NCBI RefSeq assembly: GCF_011742165.1
Contig: NZ_JAAQTO010000047.1
Location: 1-64,000, forward strand
Reading direction: 5' to 3'
DNA: 64,000 nucleotides
Source of the DNA: Billgrantia bachuensis
GTDB taxonomy: Bacteria > Pseudomonadota > Gammaproteobacteria > Pseudomonadales > Halomonadaceae
Program-made: the position numbers and the translations under genes
Shown: piece by piece, positions 42,974-51,981 of the stretch
How the letters are laid out: the number at the start of each line of letters is the position of its first letter
Position numbering within the stretch: the first letter of the stretch is position 1
Notes under the pieces: generated by a model
The model's input: the letters and a program-made list of their open reading frames with translations, nothing else
Databases searched by the model: none
What the model was told of the DNA's origin: nothing

Positions 42974-43981
42974 TCAGGCCATCGGTTGCGGCGCCCGCCG
43001 ATAGGCGGCGGGCGAGTTGCCCGTCCAGCACTTGAAGGCGCGGCTGAAGCAGGCCAGGTCCGTGAAGCCCAGCTCGTCGGCAATCGCCGGCAGCGGCCGT
43101 TCGGAGCGGGTCAGCGCCTGGATGGCGAAGTCGCGCCGGAATTCGTCCTTCACCGCCTGGAAATGCGTGCCCTCGTCGGCCAGCCGACGCGCCAGGGTGC
43201 GCACCGACATGTGCAGCGCGCGTGCCACGTCGTGCACCGAGCCCGAAGTGGCCAGGTGCCGCGTGAGGTGCTCGCGCACCCGGTGCGACACCAGCCGATC
43301 GGCGAAGGAGACGTAGAACCAGTCGGCCGGCGCGCGGCGCAGGAAGGCGCCAAGGTGCTGTTTGGTCTGACGGATCGGTTGCTCGAGCAGGGCAGCGTCG
43401 AAGTAGATGGCGGTTTGAGGCCGCTCGAAGCTCACCTTGCCGGGATAGAAATAGAGGTAATCGGCGCTGTGCGCCGGCTGCGCATAGGCGCACTCCATCA
43501 TTAGCGGCGGGATCTTGCGCGCGATCATCCACGAACTGATGCCGTGAAACAGCTTGAGCATCAGCTCGTGAACGAGAATGCGGCTGCCCGTCGGCGGCCG
43601 ATATTCCACCAGCGCCACCCGCGCCAGGCCGTTCTCGACGCTGTACTCATAGCCGAAGTCGTCCAGCACGATGCGGAAGAACAGCGTGTAGCGATGCAGC
43701 GCCACCTTGAGCGTCGGCGCTTCCAGCACGCTCAGGCACAGCAGCTTCAGCGTACCCCCGCGCAGCGGCCTGGCGAAGAAGCCCGGCGTCTCGTCGTCGT
43801 GCTCGTTGACCAGCAGGCGGTAGAGCGTGGCGAACTGCTCCACGGTCACCCGCCCGTGAGGGGCGCTGAGTAGAAACGGCGATATCCCGGCGCGAGCAAG
43901 ATACGCCTCGCGAGCCGCTTCGCTCTTGGGCACGCCGCGGAACAGCTCGTTGACGAAATGCATGGATACCGTGACGGACAC
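42974..43981 (-). CDS. AraC-family transcriptional regulator (Arabinose_bd type)
   Basis: The 335-residue protein has the large N-terminal ligand domain of OruR/ArgR-like AraC regulators and a C-terminal double helix-turn-helix (SVHDVARALHMSVRTLARRL, PLPAIADELGFTDLACFSRAF, TGNSPAAYRR). GTG 43981 has GGGAGAGG upstream and is preferred; ATG 43963 is possible. It ends base-to-base with the thiolase gene, convergent, and may control the acyl-CoA operon. Confidence 0.85.
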   Translation of the reverse strand: MSVTVSMHFVNELFRGVPKSEAAREAYLARAGISPFLLSAPHGRVTVEQFATLYRLLVNEHDDETPGFFARPLRGGTLKLLCLSVLEAPTLKVALHRYTLFFRIVLDDFGYEYSVENGLARVALVEYRPPTGSRILVHELMLKLFHGISSWMIARKIPPLMMECAYAQPAHSADYLYFYPGKVSFERPQTAIYFDAALLEQPIRQTKQHLGAFLRRAPADWFYVSFADRLVSHRVREHLTRHLATSGSVHDVARALHMSVRTLARRLADEGTHFQAVKDEFRRDFAIQALTRSERPLPAIADELGFTDLACFSRAFKCWTGNSPAAYRRAPQPMA

Positions 43982-44100
43982 GCCCCTCTCCCTTGGTTCG
44001 CCTGGCAGAACCGATCATGCCGACATGGTAAGTTACCTGCAGCCTTGGCCAGTTACTCTGCGACCATGGCATCATCGCCGCGACATCGACGGGAGCCGCC

Positions 44101-44784
44101 ATGCTCGAATTCAACCAGGTGCACAAGGCCTATGCCACGCCCCAAGGGCCGCTCGAGGTGCTCACTGCCGTTGACCTCGAGCTGCGCCCCGGCGGGAGCC
44201 TGGCGCTGATGGGCGAGTCCGGCAGCGGCAAATCGACCCTGCTGCACCTGGCGGCGGGGCTCGACCTGCCGGATAGCGGCGAAGTGGTCGTCGCCGGCCG
44301 TTCGGTCTCTACGCTGGACGAGCCGGACCGCGCCCGGCTGCGCCGCGAGACCCTGGGGCTGGTGTTCCAGCAGTTCCACCTGGTGCCGAGCCTGAACGTA
44401 ATCGACAACCTGCGCCTGCAGGCGCGGCTGGCCAAGCGTGAAACGCCGGAGTGGTCGGCGCATCTCATGGAGCGCCTGGGCCTTGCCGGTCTGGAACGAC
44501 GCTACCCCGAGCAGCTTTCGGGCGGCCAGCAGCAGCGCCTGGCCATCGGCCGCGCGCTGGCGCCACGCCCCGCCCTGCTGCTGGCCGACGAGCCCACCGG
44601 CAATCTCGACGAAACCACCGCCGGCGAAGTGCTGGAGCTGCTGCTGGACCTGGTTCGCGAGGCCGGCAGTGCCCTGCTGATGGTGACCCACAGTCTCCGG
44701 GTGGCGGCCCCGCTGGACCGCTGCCTGCGGCTGACCCATGGCCGGCTCGAGCCGCCTTCCGGAGCGGAAGCGAGCCACCGCTGA
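44101..44784 (+). CDS. LolD/YbbA-like ABC ATPase
   Basis: The 227-residue ATPase of the MacB/LolD class shows Walker A GESGSGKST, Q-loop FQQFHLVPSLNVIDNL, signature LSGGQQQRLAIGRAL and Walker B LLLADEPTGNLDE. It drives the permease encoded next, overlapping as TGATG. With the lipocalin-like lipoprotein after that, it forms a mechanotransmission-type exporter or lipid/lipoprotein handling system at the envelope. GGGAG precedes the start. Confidence 0.88.
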   Translation: MLEFNQVHKAYATPQGPLEVLTAVDLELRPGGSLALMGESGSGKSTLLHLAAGLDLPDSGEVVVAGRSVSTLDEPDRARLRRETLGLVFQQFHLVPSLNVIDNLRLQARLAKRETPEWSAHLMERLGLAGLERRYPEQLSGGQQQRLAIGRALAPRPALLLADEPTGNLDETTAGEVLELLLDLVREAGSALLMVTHSLRVAAPLDRCLRLTHGRLEPPSGAEASHR

Positions 44785-47282
44785 TGCTGACCGCCCTGGC
44801 GACACTGCTCTCGCACTACAAGCGCCACCCCGGCCAGCTCGCCATGCTGCTGCTGGGGCTGTGGGTGGCCGGTGCGCTGTGGAGCGGCGTACAGGCGATC
44901 AATGCCTCGGCCCGCGACAGCTACGCCCGCGCCGAGGCGCTGTTCAGCACCGGGCTCGACCGCCTGGAATACCGCGACGGCGAGCCACTGACCCGTGAGG
45001 ATTTCGTGCGCCTGCGCCGCGCCGGCCTGCCCGTCTCGCCACTGCTCGAAGGCACGCTGGAAGCGCCCGACGGCACCGAGCTGCGCGTGATCGGTATCGA
45101 CCCCTTCACCCTGCCCGGCGACAGTGCCTTCGCCGCCGCCTCGAGCCAGGGCGAGCTGACCGACTTTCTCACCCCGCCGTGGCAGACCCGCATCGCCCCG
45201 GATACCCTGCCTGCGCTGGGCGTGAACGCCCGCGAGGCCCCCGGCGCCGAGCCGCGCCTGGCCGCAGGCCGGCTGCCGCCGCTGGTGCTCTCCCCCATGC
45301 TGCCCCCGGGCACCCTGGTGATGGACATCGCCGCCGCCGCGGTGCTGCTCGACAGCGGCGAGCAGCTGTCGCGATTGGTTACTGCTCCCGAAGTGCTCGA
45401 ACGCGCCCCCGAGGGGCTGGTGCTGACCCGGGCGGCGACGCTGGTCTCGCCCGGCCAGCTCACCGAGAGCTTCCACCTCAATCTCACCGCCATGGCGCTG
45501 CTTGCACTGGTGGTGGGGCTGTTCATCGTTCAGGCGGCATTGGGCCTGGCGCTGGAGCAGCGCCTGGGCATGCTGCGCACGCTGCGCGCGCTCGGCGTGT
45601 CGGGGCGCGGCCTGGTCGGGCTGCTCGCGCTGGAACTTGTGCTGCTGGGTGTCATCGGCGCCCTGGCCGGCATCGTCAGCGGCGTGTGGCTGGCCCGTGT
45701 GCTGCTGCCCGACGTGGCCGCCACCCTGGGCAGCCTGTATGGCGCCGATGTAGCGGTCACGCTCAACCTGCCTTGGCACTACTGGTTCGGCGGGCTCGGC
45801 GTCACCCTGGGCGGGCTGTTATTGGCCGGTAGCGGTGTACTGTGGCGAGCCGCCAGGCTGAGCGTGCTGGGCCTGGGCCAGGCCCAGGCCTGGCGCGCCG
45901 GCTTCTACCGCCAGCTGCGCGGCATGAGCCTGGCAGGAGGCGGCGTTGCGGCAGTCGGGCTCGTGCTGTGGGCGTGGATAGTACGTCAGCCGCCCGGCGA
46001 AGGGCTGCTGGCCGGCTTCGGCCTGATTGCCGCGCTGCTGCTGGCCAGTGCCCTGCTGCTGCCCCCGACGATCGCCCTGATCCTGGCCGGGCTCGGCCAG
46101 CTGGTACGGCGCCGGCCACTGGGGCAGTGGGCGCTGGCCGACCTGCAGCTGCAGCTGCCGCAGCTGGCATTGGCGATGATGGCGCTGCTGATCGCGCTCT
46201 CCGCCAACCTGGGCGTGAGCAGCATGGTGGGCGGTTTTCGCCTCACCTTCCTCGACTGGCTCGACCAGCGCCTGGTGGCGGACTACTACCTGCGCCCGGC
46301 CCCCGAGCAGTTCGATGCGGTACAGTCCTGGCTGGCCGAGCGTCCCGAGGTCGCCGAACTGCTGCCGACCCGCCATGCCGAGGCCACCCTGCTCGAGATC
46401 GAGAGCCCCGACGGATTGCGCGTGCCGCAGCTCCCGGTCGGCCTCTACGGCATCACCCCCGGCGAGATGCTGATCCCGAGCTGGCCGCTGCTCTCGACCC
46501 AGGCCGGTCGCGACGCCGCCTGGCAGTCGTTCGCCGCGGGCGAGGCGTTCGTCAACGAGCAGTTGGCCATCGACCAGAACCTGGCACCGGGCGACCGCCT
46601 GACGCTGACGGCCCCGAGCGGTCGGGAAACGCTGACGATTGCAGCCATCTACCCCGACTACGGCAACACCCGCGGCGAGGTGCTGCTGGCCACGCCGCAG
46701 TTGGCCGAACGCTTCGCCGCCACGCCCAGCTCGATCGGCATCGTACTCACCCTGGGTGCCGACGAGGTCGGGTTGCGCGACGCGCTGCGCCAGCGTTTCG
46801 AACTAGGCAGCGACGCGCTGGTGGATCAGCGAGAGGTGAAGCGGGTCTCCGTCGAGATCTTCGAACGCACCTTTACCATCACCCGGGCGCTCAGTGTGCT
46901 GACCCTGGCCGTGGCCGCCCTGGCCCTGCTCGCGAGCCTGCTGGCCCAGGCGCGGGAGCGCCGTCGCCAGCTCGCCCCGTTATGGGCGCTAGGCGTGCCG
47001 CGCGCCCGGCTGGTGACGGTACAGCTGGCACAGCTCGGCGGTATGGCGCTGGCCGTCGGCGCTCTCGCCGTGCCGCTGGGCAGCCTGCTCGCGCTGGGGC
47101 TGGTGGCGGTGATCAATGTCGCCGCCTTCGGCTGGCGCCTGCCGCTGCACGTCTTTCCCGGCGACATCGGCCTGACCCTGACGACCGCCGGCGCAGTGGC
47201 GCTGCTTGCCGCGGCGCTACCCGCGGCCCGCCTGTGGCGCACGCCGCCCCGCGCCCTGCTGGCCGAGGAGGGCGGCACATGA
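44784..47282 (+). CDS. FtsX-like ABC permease (YbbP type, 832 aa)
   Basis: The long permease carries two FtsX-like domains. A first helix (LAMLLLGLWVAGALWSGVQ) leads into a large periplasmic part, then helices (LTAMALLALVVGLFIVQAAL, LVGLLALELVLLGVIGALAG), a second periplasmic domain after about residue 490, and a closing set of helices (SVLTLAVAALALLASLLAQA). This ten-helix layout is that of YbbP/LolCE-like exporters. It overlaps the ATPase gene by one base and the lipoprotein gene by four, so the three products work together. Confidence 0.85.
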   Translation: MLTALATLLSHYKRHPGQLAMLLLGLWVAGALWSGVQAINASARDSYARAEALFSTGLDRLEYRDGEPLTREDFVRLRRAGLPVSPLLEGTLEAPDGTELRVIGIDPFTLPGDSAFAAASSQGELTDFLTPPWQTRIAPDTLPALGVNAREAPGAEPRLAAGRLPPLVLSPMLPPGTLVMDIAAAAVLLDSGEQLSRLVTAPEVLERAPEGLVLTRAATLVSPGQLTESFHLNLTAMALLALVVGLFIVQAALGLALEQRLGMLRTLRALGVSGRGLVGLLALELVLLGVIGALAGIVSGVWLARVLLPDVAATLGSLYGADVAVTLNLPWHYWFGGLGVTLGGLLLAGSGVLWRAARLSVLGLGQAQAWRAGFYRQLRGMSLAGGGVAAVGLVLWAWIVRQPPGEGLLAGFGLIAALLLASALLLPPTIALILAGLGQLVRRRPLGQWALADLQLQLPQLALAMMALLIALSANLGVSSMVGGFRLTFLDWLDQRLVADYYLRPAPEQFDAVQSWLAERPEVAELLPTRHAEATLLEIESPDGLRVPQLPVGLYGITPGEMLIPSWPLLSTQAGRDAAWQSFAAGEAFVNEQLAIDQNLAPGDRLTLTAPSGRETLTIAAIYPDYGNTRGEVLLATPQLAERFAATPSSIGIVLTLGADEVGLRDALRQRFELGSDALVDQREVKRVSVEIFERTFTITRALSVLTLAVAALALLASLLAQARERRRQLAPLWALGVPRARLVTVQLAQLGGMALAVGALAVPLGSLLALGLVAVINVAAFGWRLPLHVFPGDIGLTLTTAGAVALLAAALPAARLWRTPPRALLAEEGGT

Positions 47283-48439
47283 GGCCTTGGTTGGCTGTCG
47301 CGCTCCTGCTGCTGACGTTGGCCGGCTGCGGCGAGGAAACGCCATCCGGCGAACCCGCCGGCTTCGCCGGCCTGGGCGAGGCGGCCGGCAGCTTCGCCCA
47401 GGCCGGCCCGGACATTACACTGCGCTTCCCCGAGGATCACGCCGCCCACCCGGACTATCGCATCGAATGGTGGTACCTCACCGCCAACCTCGAGGACGAA
47501 CACGGCGAGCCGCTGGGTCTGCAGTGGACCCTATTCCGCCAGGCGCTCACTCCTCCTGACCAGCAACCCGAGCCTACTCCATGGGCCTCCGATCAGCTGT
47601 GGATGGCACACATGGCGGTCTCCCGGGGCGATACCCATCGGGTGGCCGAGCGCTTCGCTCGCAGCCATAGCGCCAGCGACAGTAGCCAGGCGGGAGTGGT
47701 CGCCGAGCCGTTCGCGGCCTGGATCGACCACTGGCAGCTGGCCAGCCATGAAGAAACATCTGACGAAACATCAGGCGAAGCAAGCAAGACCGACACCTTC
47801 GCCGAGCTGCAGCTGACAGCTCACCAGGACGACGAACACGGTGGCTTCGGTTATGACCTGACGCTGACCGCCGAGGGGCCGCTGGTACTGCACGGCGAGG
47901 CCGGCTTCAGCCAGAAGGCCGCCGACGGCCAAGGCTCGTTCTACTACAGCCAGCCGTTCTGGCGCATCGAAGGCGAGGTGACGCTGGATGGCGAGACGCG
48001 CATGGTGAGCGGGCGCGGCTGGCTCGATCGCGAATGGAGCAGCCAACTGCTCGACGAACGCCAGCAGGGCTGGGACTGGTTCTCGCTGCATCTGGAGAGC
48101 GGTCACAAGCTGATGGCCTTCCAACTGCGCGGCGGCGGCGAGGACGGTGGCAACTACCGCTCGGGCACCTGGATCTCACCCGAAGGCGAGCCCACCGCAC
48201 TGGCGCCGGACGCAATCGGCATGACACCGCTCGGCACCCGACGCGTGGCGGGGCGTGAAATACCCAACCGCTGGCGCCTGGAGGTTCCCGGCGCCGGACT
48301 CGATTTGGTCGTCGAGGCGCCCCATGCCGAGCGCTGGATGGATACCAGCGTGCCCTACTGGGAGGGTGAAGTGGTCGCACGCGATGCCGATAGCGGTGAA
48401 GATAAGGGCATCGGCTATCTGGAAATGACGGGTTACTGA
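47279..48439 (+). CDS. AttH/CrtC-like lipocalin lipoprotein
   Basis: The 386-residue protein starts with a lipoprotein signal (LLLLTLAGCGEE; lipobox LAGC). The mature part matches the AttH / hydroxyneurosporene-hydratase-like lipocalin family: YRIEWWYLTANLEDEHGE, LGLQWTLFRQAL, GRGWLDREWSSQ and GWDWFSLHLESG. Such proteins are often encoded beside YbbA/YbbP-like ABC genes, as here (ATGA overlap). It probably binds or processes a hydrophobic molecule moved by that exporter. A variable acidic insert (EETSDETSGEAS) lies near residue 160. Confidence 0.85.
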   Translation: MRPWLAVALLLLTLAGCGEETPSGEPAGFAGLGEAAGSFAQAGPDITLRFPEDHAAHPDYRIEWWYLTANLEDEHGEPLGLQWTLFRQALTPPDQQPEPTPWASDQLWMAHMAVSRGDTHRVAERFARSHSASDSSQAGVVAEPFAAWIDHWQLASHEETSDETSGEASKTDTFAELQLTAHQDDEHGGFGYDLTLTAEGPLVLHGEAGFSQKAADGQGSFYYSQPFWRIEGEVTLDGETRMVSGRGWLDREWSSQLLDERQQGWDWFSLHLESGHKLMAFQLRGGGEDGGNYRSGTWISPEGEPTALAPDAIGMTPLGTRRVAGREIPNRWRLEVPGAGLDLVVEAPHAERWMDTSVPYWEGEVVARDADSGEDKGIGYLEMTGY

Positions 48440-48458
48440 CGCTGCGCGAGGAGGGACC

Positions 48459-49373
48459 ATGAACCTGCTGGACGCCATGACCGCCTACGTGCGCGTCGCC
48501 GAACTCGGCAGCTATACCCGAGCGGCGGAGACGCTGGACCTGTCGCGCACGCGGATTTCGCGGCTGATCATGGAGCTCGAGAGCCACCTGGGCGTGCGTC
48601 TGTTGCAGCGTACCACCCGGCGCCTGCATCTCACCGAGGCTGGCGAGAGCTACCTGGCTCGTGCCCAGGGCATCCTGCAGGCGCTGGAAGAGGCCGAAGC
48701 CGAGCTGGGCGCCGGCAGCACCGAGGTGTGCGGCCGGCTGCGGGTCAACGGCCCGATGTCCTTCGGCATGCGCTTTCTCTCCCCTGTCATTGCCCGCTTC
48801 ATGCTCGAGCATCCTGCCCTGGAGGTACGCCTCGACCTCAACGATCGGCGGGTGGACCTATTGGAGGAAGGCTACGACCTGGCGATCCGCATCGGCAGCC
48901 TGCCCGATTCCAGCCTGGTGGCACGTCGCCTGGCGCGCTGCCGCATGATACCGTGCGCCTCGCCCGAGTACCTGGCACGCTTCGGCGAGCCGCGCACACT
49001 GGCCGAACTGGCCGAGCACCGCTGCCTGCGCTATCGCACGGCCAGCGGCACCGACTGGCAGTTCGGCAGTCAGCGCCTGACGGTCAATGGCCCGCTGGAG
49101 AGCAACAACGGCGACGTGCTGACCCAGGCCGCCGAGGCCGGGCTGGGCATCGCCCACCAGCCGAGCTTCCTGATCCACGAAAGCATCAGGAGCGGGCGCC
49201 TGGTGCCGTTGCTGATCGAAGAAGCCAGCGTGACCATCGGCATTCACGGCGTCTACCCCGCGCGGCGCCACCTGCCGGCCAAGGTCGAACGCCTGCTCGA
49301 CTTCCTGGCCGAGGCCTGGGGGGATCCTCCCGAATGGGAGCGGGAGATGGGATTGTCGCCTCTCACGCAATGA
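48459..49373 (+). CDS. LysR-family transcriptional regulator
   Basis: The 304-residue protein has the LysR helix-turn-helix (AYVRVAELGSYTRAAETLDL, SRTRISRLIMELESHLG) and a type-2 periplasmic-binding effector domain (GRLRVNGPMSFGMRFLSP, YDLAIRIGSLPDSSLVARRL). It belongs to the broad CrgA/AaeR-like subgroup. GAGGAGG precedes the ATG. It is followed by doxX and a DODA-type dioxygenase on the same strand, a grouping often seen for electrophile or aromatic stress; it probably regulates them. Confidence 0.88.
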   Translation: MNLLDAMTAYVRVAELGSYTRAAETLDLSRTRISRLIMELESHLGVRLLQRTTRRLHLTEAGESYLARAQGILQALEEAEAELGAGSTEVCGRLRVNGPMSFGMRFLSPVIARFMLEHPALEVRLDLNDRRVDLLEEGYDLAIRIGSLPDSSLVARRLARCRMIPCASPEYLARFGEPRTLAELAEHRCLRYRTASGTDWQFGSQRLTVNGPLESNNGDVLTQAAEAGLGIAHQPSFLIHESIRSGRLVPLLIEEASVTIGIHGVYPARRHLPAKVERLLDFLAEAWGDPPEWEREMGLSPLTQ

Positions 49374-49454
49374 TGTTGTTCGTCGGGCGACGATTATCTC
49401 GGCACGCGCGCGGCGTAGAGTGAAGGCATCCCTGACAACAACGGAGCCCTTCCC

Positions 49455-49898
49455 ATGCAAACACAAGCCACTCAAGCCAGCCCCGCGCTGGCCAGCGCCT
49501 CACAGAGCCAATCCCTCCAGGCCCATGCCACCGCCCTGCTGCGCGTGTCGCTCGGCGTCATGGCCCTGGCCCACGGCCTGCTCAAGGTCTTTGTCTTCAC
49601 CGTGCCCGGCACCGTCGGCTACTTCGAGTCGATCGGCCTGCCCGGCTTCATCGCCTACCTGACCATCCTGGCCGAAGTCGGCGGCGGCCTGGCCCTGCTG
49701 CTCGGTGTCTACACCCGCTGGGTGAGCCTGGCATTGATTCCGGTACTGCTCGGCGCCGCCTGGGTGCATGCCGGCAACGGCTGGGTCTTCTCCAACCCGG
49801 GCGGCGGCTGGGAGTACCCGGTGTTCTGGGCCGTGACCCTGCTGGTGCAGGCCGGCCTGGGTAGCGGTAGCCTCGTGCTCAGCCGTCGCTTCGCCTGA
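49455..49898 (+). CDS. DoxX family membrane protein
   Basis: The 147-residue protein has four membrane segments (LRVSLGVMALAHGLLKVFVF, YLTILAEVGGGLALLLGVYT, WVSLALIPVLLGAAWVHAG, PVFWAVTLLVQAGLGSGSLV), the DoxX/SURF4-like pattern. DoxX proteins take part in redox or envelope stress functions that are not well defined. GGAG precedes the ATG. It lies 84 bases before the dioxygenase gene and is probably co-transcribed with it. Confidence 0.83.
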   Translation: MQTQATQASPALASASQSQSLQAHATALLRVSLGVMALAHGLLKVFVFTVPGTVGYFESIGLPGFIAYLTILAEVGGGLALLLGVYTRWVSLALIPVLLGAAWVHAGNGWVFSNPGGGWEYPVFWAVTLLVQAGLGSGSLVLSRRFA

Positions 49899-49982
49899 GC
49901 GGCATTCGCCCCGCCGTCCTCCGCCCCCTATCATTCACAAGATGGCGTCGCCCCGCGGCGCCATACGTCGAGGAGCATCGCC

Positions 49983-50720
49983 ATGTCGCCCAGCCTGTTC
50001 ATTTCCCACGGCTCGCCCATGCTGGCCCTCACCCCGGGGCCGGCACACGACTTCCTGCGCCAGCTCGGCCGAACGCTCTCGCCCAAGGCCATCGTCGTGG
50101 TCTCGGCCCACTGGGCCAACGAGCGCCTGCTGGTGAGCACCAGCGCACACCCCGAGACCATCCACGACTTCGGCGGCTTCCCCCGCGCGCTTTTCGAGTG
50201 CCAGTACCCGGCACCGGGCGAGCCTGAGCTGGCATTGCGTCTGGCCCGCCAGCTCAACGCCGTGCCGATGGAGCGTGGCCTGGACCACGGCGCCTGGGTG
50301 CCGCTGTCGCTGATGTTTCCCGCCGCCGACGTGCCGGTGGTGTCGCTGTCGCTGCCGGTTACCTGGTCGAACCAGGCCTTGATAGAGCTGGGGGAGAAGC
50401 TGTCGAAGCTGCGTGAAGAGGGCGTGCTGATCGTTGGCTCGGGCAGCCTGACGCATAACCTCGCCGAGATGCAGGCAGAGGGCACGCCGATGCCGGCCTG
50501 GGTCGGCGAGTTCAGCGACTGGATACACGAGAAGCTGACGAACGGTGAGCGCAGCGCCCTGCTCAAGTGGGAAACCGCCCCGCAGGCGCGGCGCAACCAC
50601 CCCACGCCCGAGCACTTCCAGCCGCTGCTGGTGGCGCTGGGCGCGGGCGGCGAGGCCAGCCGCCTTCACCACAGCGTGGAGCACGGCGTGCTGGCGATGG
50701 ACCTCTACGCCTTCGCCTGA
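49983..50720 (+). CDS. DODA-type extradiol dioxygenase (LigB/YgiD family)
   Basis: The 245-residue protein fits class III extradiol dioxygenases of the YgiD/DOPA-dioxygenase branch. Metal ligands are visible in LFISHGSPML (His), VVSAHWAN (His) and SGSLTHNL, with the catalytic-site histidine in GLDHGAWVPLSLMFP. It opens catechol rings next to the hydroxyls; the substrate is unknown. CGAGGAG precedes the ATG. It ends 13 bases before the convergent glyoxalase gene. Confidence 0.87.
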   Translation: MSPSLFISHGSPMLALTPGPAHDFLRQLGRTLSPKAIVVVSAHWANERLLVSTSAHPETIHDFGGFPRALFECQYPAPGEPELALRLARQLNAVPMERGLDHGAWVPLSLMFPAADVPVVSLSLPVTWSNQALIELGEKLSKLREEGVLIVGSGSLTHNLAEMQAEGTPMPAWVGEFSDWIHEKLTNGERSALLKWETAPQARRNHPTPEHFQPLLVALGAGGEASRLHHSVEHGVLAMDLYAFA

Positions 50721-50733
50721 GGACGCCCGGCGG

Positions 50734-51267
50734 TCAGTCGCCCAATTGTGCCAGGCGGTCGGCCTGGACCACCTCGATCCAGTAGCCGTCCACGTCCTTG
50801 ACGAACACCACGTTCTTCATCTTGCCCTGGTCGGAGCGCTTGACGAAGGTGACGTCGTTGGCGTCGAACCACGCCTCGGCGGCCTCGAGGTCCGGCACCG
50901 AGAAGCAGATGTGGCCGAAGCCCTGGGGCTCGGCGTTGCCGTCATGGTAGGCGAAGTCGTCCTGGCTCTCGGTGCCCCAGTTGTGGGTCAGCTCCAGCAG
51001 TCCCTTCTGGCGGAAGGTCCAGACCGTGCGCTCGCCCTCGTCCTCGGGCGCCTGCTCGCTCGCACCCAGCTTGGCCAGGAAATAGAGCGAGAAGCCCAGC
51101 TCTTCGAAATCGAGCCGGCGCAGGACCTGCATGCCGAACACTCGGGTATAGAAGGCCAGCGCCTTCTCCGGGTCCTTGACCCGCAGCATGGTGTGGTTGA
51201 GGCGAAAGCCCTGCGATTCCGCCGTTGGCGCCTTCACGCCGGGGTGCTGCTCTCCCTTGAAGCTCAT
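50734..51267 (-). CDS. gloA: Lactoylglutathione lyase (glyoxalase I)
   Basis: The 177-residue protein is the glyoxalase I of the longer proteobacterial/eukaryotic type: FRLNHTMLRVKDPEKALAFY (metal His), LLELTHNWGTES (Glu), GFGHICFSVPDLEAAE (His) and DGYWIEVVQ (Glu). It converts the methylglyoxal-glutathione adduct to lactoylglutathione. Start 51267 has AAAGGAGAG upstream; the longer frame to 51414 is unlikely. It is divergent from the NlpC/P60 lipoprotein gene. Confidence 0.92.
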   Translation of the reverse strand: MSFKGEQHPGVKAPTAESQGFRLNHTMLRVKDPEKALAFYTRVFGMQVLRRLDFEELGFSLYFLAKLGASEQAPEDEGERTVWTFRQKGLLELTHNWGTESQDDFAYHDGNAEPQGFGHICFSVPDLEAAEAWFDANDVTFVKRSDQGKMKNVVFVKDVDGYWIEVVQADRLAQLGD

Positions 51268-51401
51268 GACTCTCTCCTTTGCGATGCATTCGGTAGCGAC
51301 GATGATGCTTACCGCTTCGACGTTTTTCCAGCCGCGAGCGGCTGCCATGCCCCTCCGGTTCACGCTAAAGTAGGGAAAGTATCGATTCACGAGGACCGCC
51401 G

Positions 51402-51923
51402 ATGCCGACCTCACCCCTCACTGCACCGAGGCCAAGGCATTACGCCGCCGGGCGTTGGCTGTGCCGCTTGGTTGGCCTGTTGGCGCTGACGCTGATGGCC
51501 GGCTGCGCCAGCCGCGACCTGGCGACCCATGATCCAGGCCCCGGCTCGGAGGGCCTCTCCATCGAGCGGGCACTGATCCTGGCCAGTGCGAAGAGTGCGC
51601 TGGGCACGCCCTATCGCTATGGCGGCAATACCCCGGCGGGGCTCGACTGCTCGGGGCTGGTGGAGATGGCCTACGGCGCGGCGGGCATCCGGGTGCCGCG
51701 CACCGCCGACGCGCAGTACCGCGCCCTGCCCACCGTGAAGCAGGCCCAGCCCGGCGATCTGCTGTTCTTCGGCGACCGGCGCAAGGCCACCCATGTGGGT
51801 ATCTATCGCGGCAACGGCCAGATGATTCATGCCCCCGGCAGTGGCCGCAAGGTCACCAGTGTGCCGCTGCATATCGACTACTGGCAGGAGCGCTTTCTGG
51901 GCGCCGCCGGCCTAGCGCCCTGA
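51402..51923 (+). CDS. NlpC/P60 family lipoprotein (murein endopeptidase)
   Basis: The 173-residue protein has a lipoprotein signal (LVGLLALTLMAGCASRD) and an NlpC/P60 domain with the catalytic triad: Cys in LDCSGLVEMAY, His in THVGIYRG and the third polar residue at MIHAPGSG. It resembles Spr/MepS-like enzymes that cut peptide cross-links in murein at the outer membrane. CGAGGA precedes the start. It is a single gene. Confidence 0.9.
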   Translation: MPTSPLTAPRPRHYAAGRWLCRLVGLLALTLMAGCASRDLATHDPGPGSEGLSIERALILASAKSALGTPYRYGGNTPAGLDCSGLVEMAYGAAGIRVPRTADAQYRALPTVKQAQPGDLLFFGDRRKATHVGIYRGNGQMIHAPGSGRKVTSVPLHIDYWQERFLGAAGLAP

Positions 51924-51981
51924 CGACGCGTCTAGTGGCGGGTATGATCGGGGCATGATCCATTCCCTTGCGGTGAGATAC

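Noticed and set aside
45842-48439. 865-codon frame that merges an off-frame part of the permease gene with the lipoprotein
   Set aside because: The first half is off-frame to a well-supported permease; the real lipoprotein start is 47279 with a lipobox.
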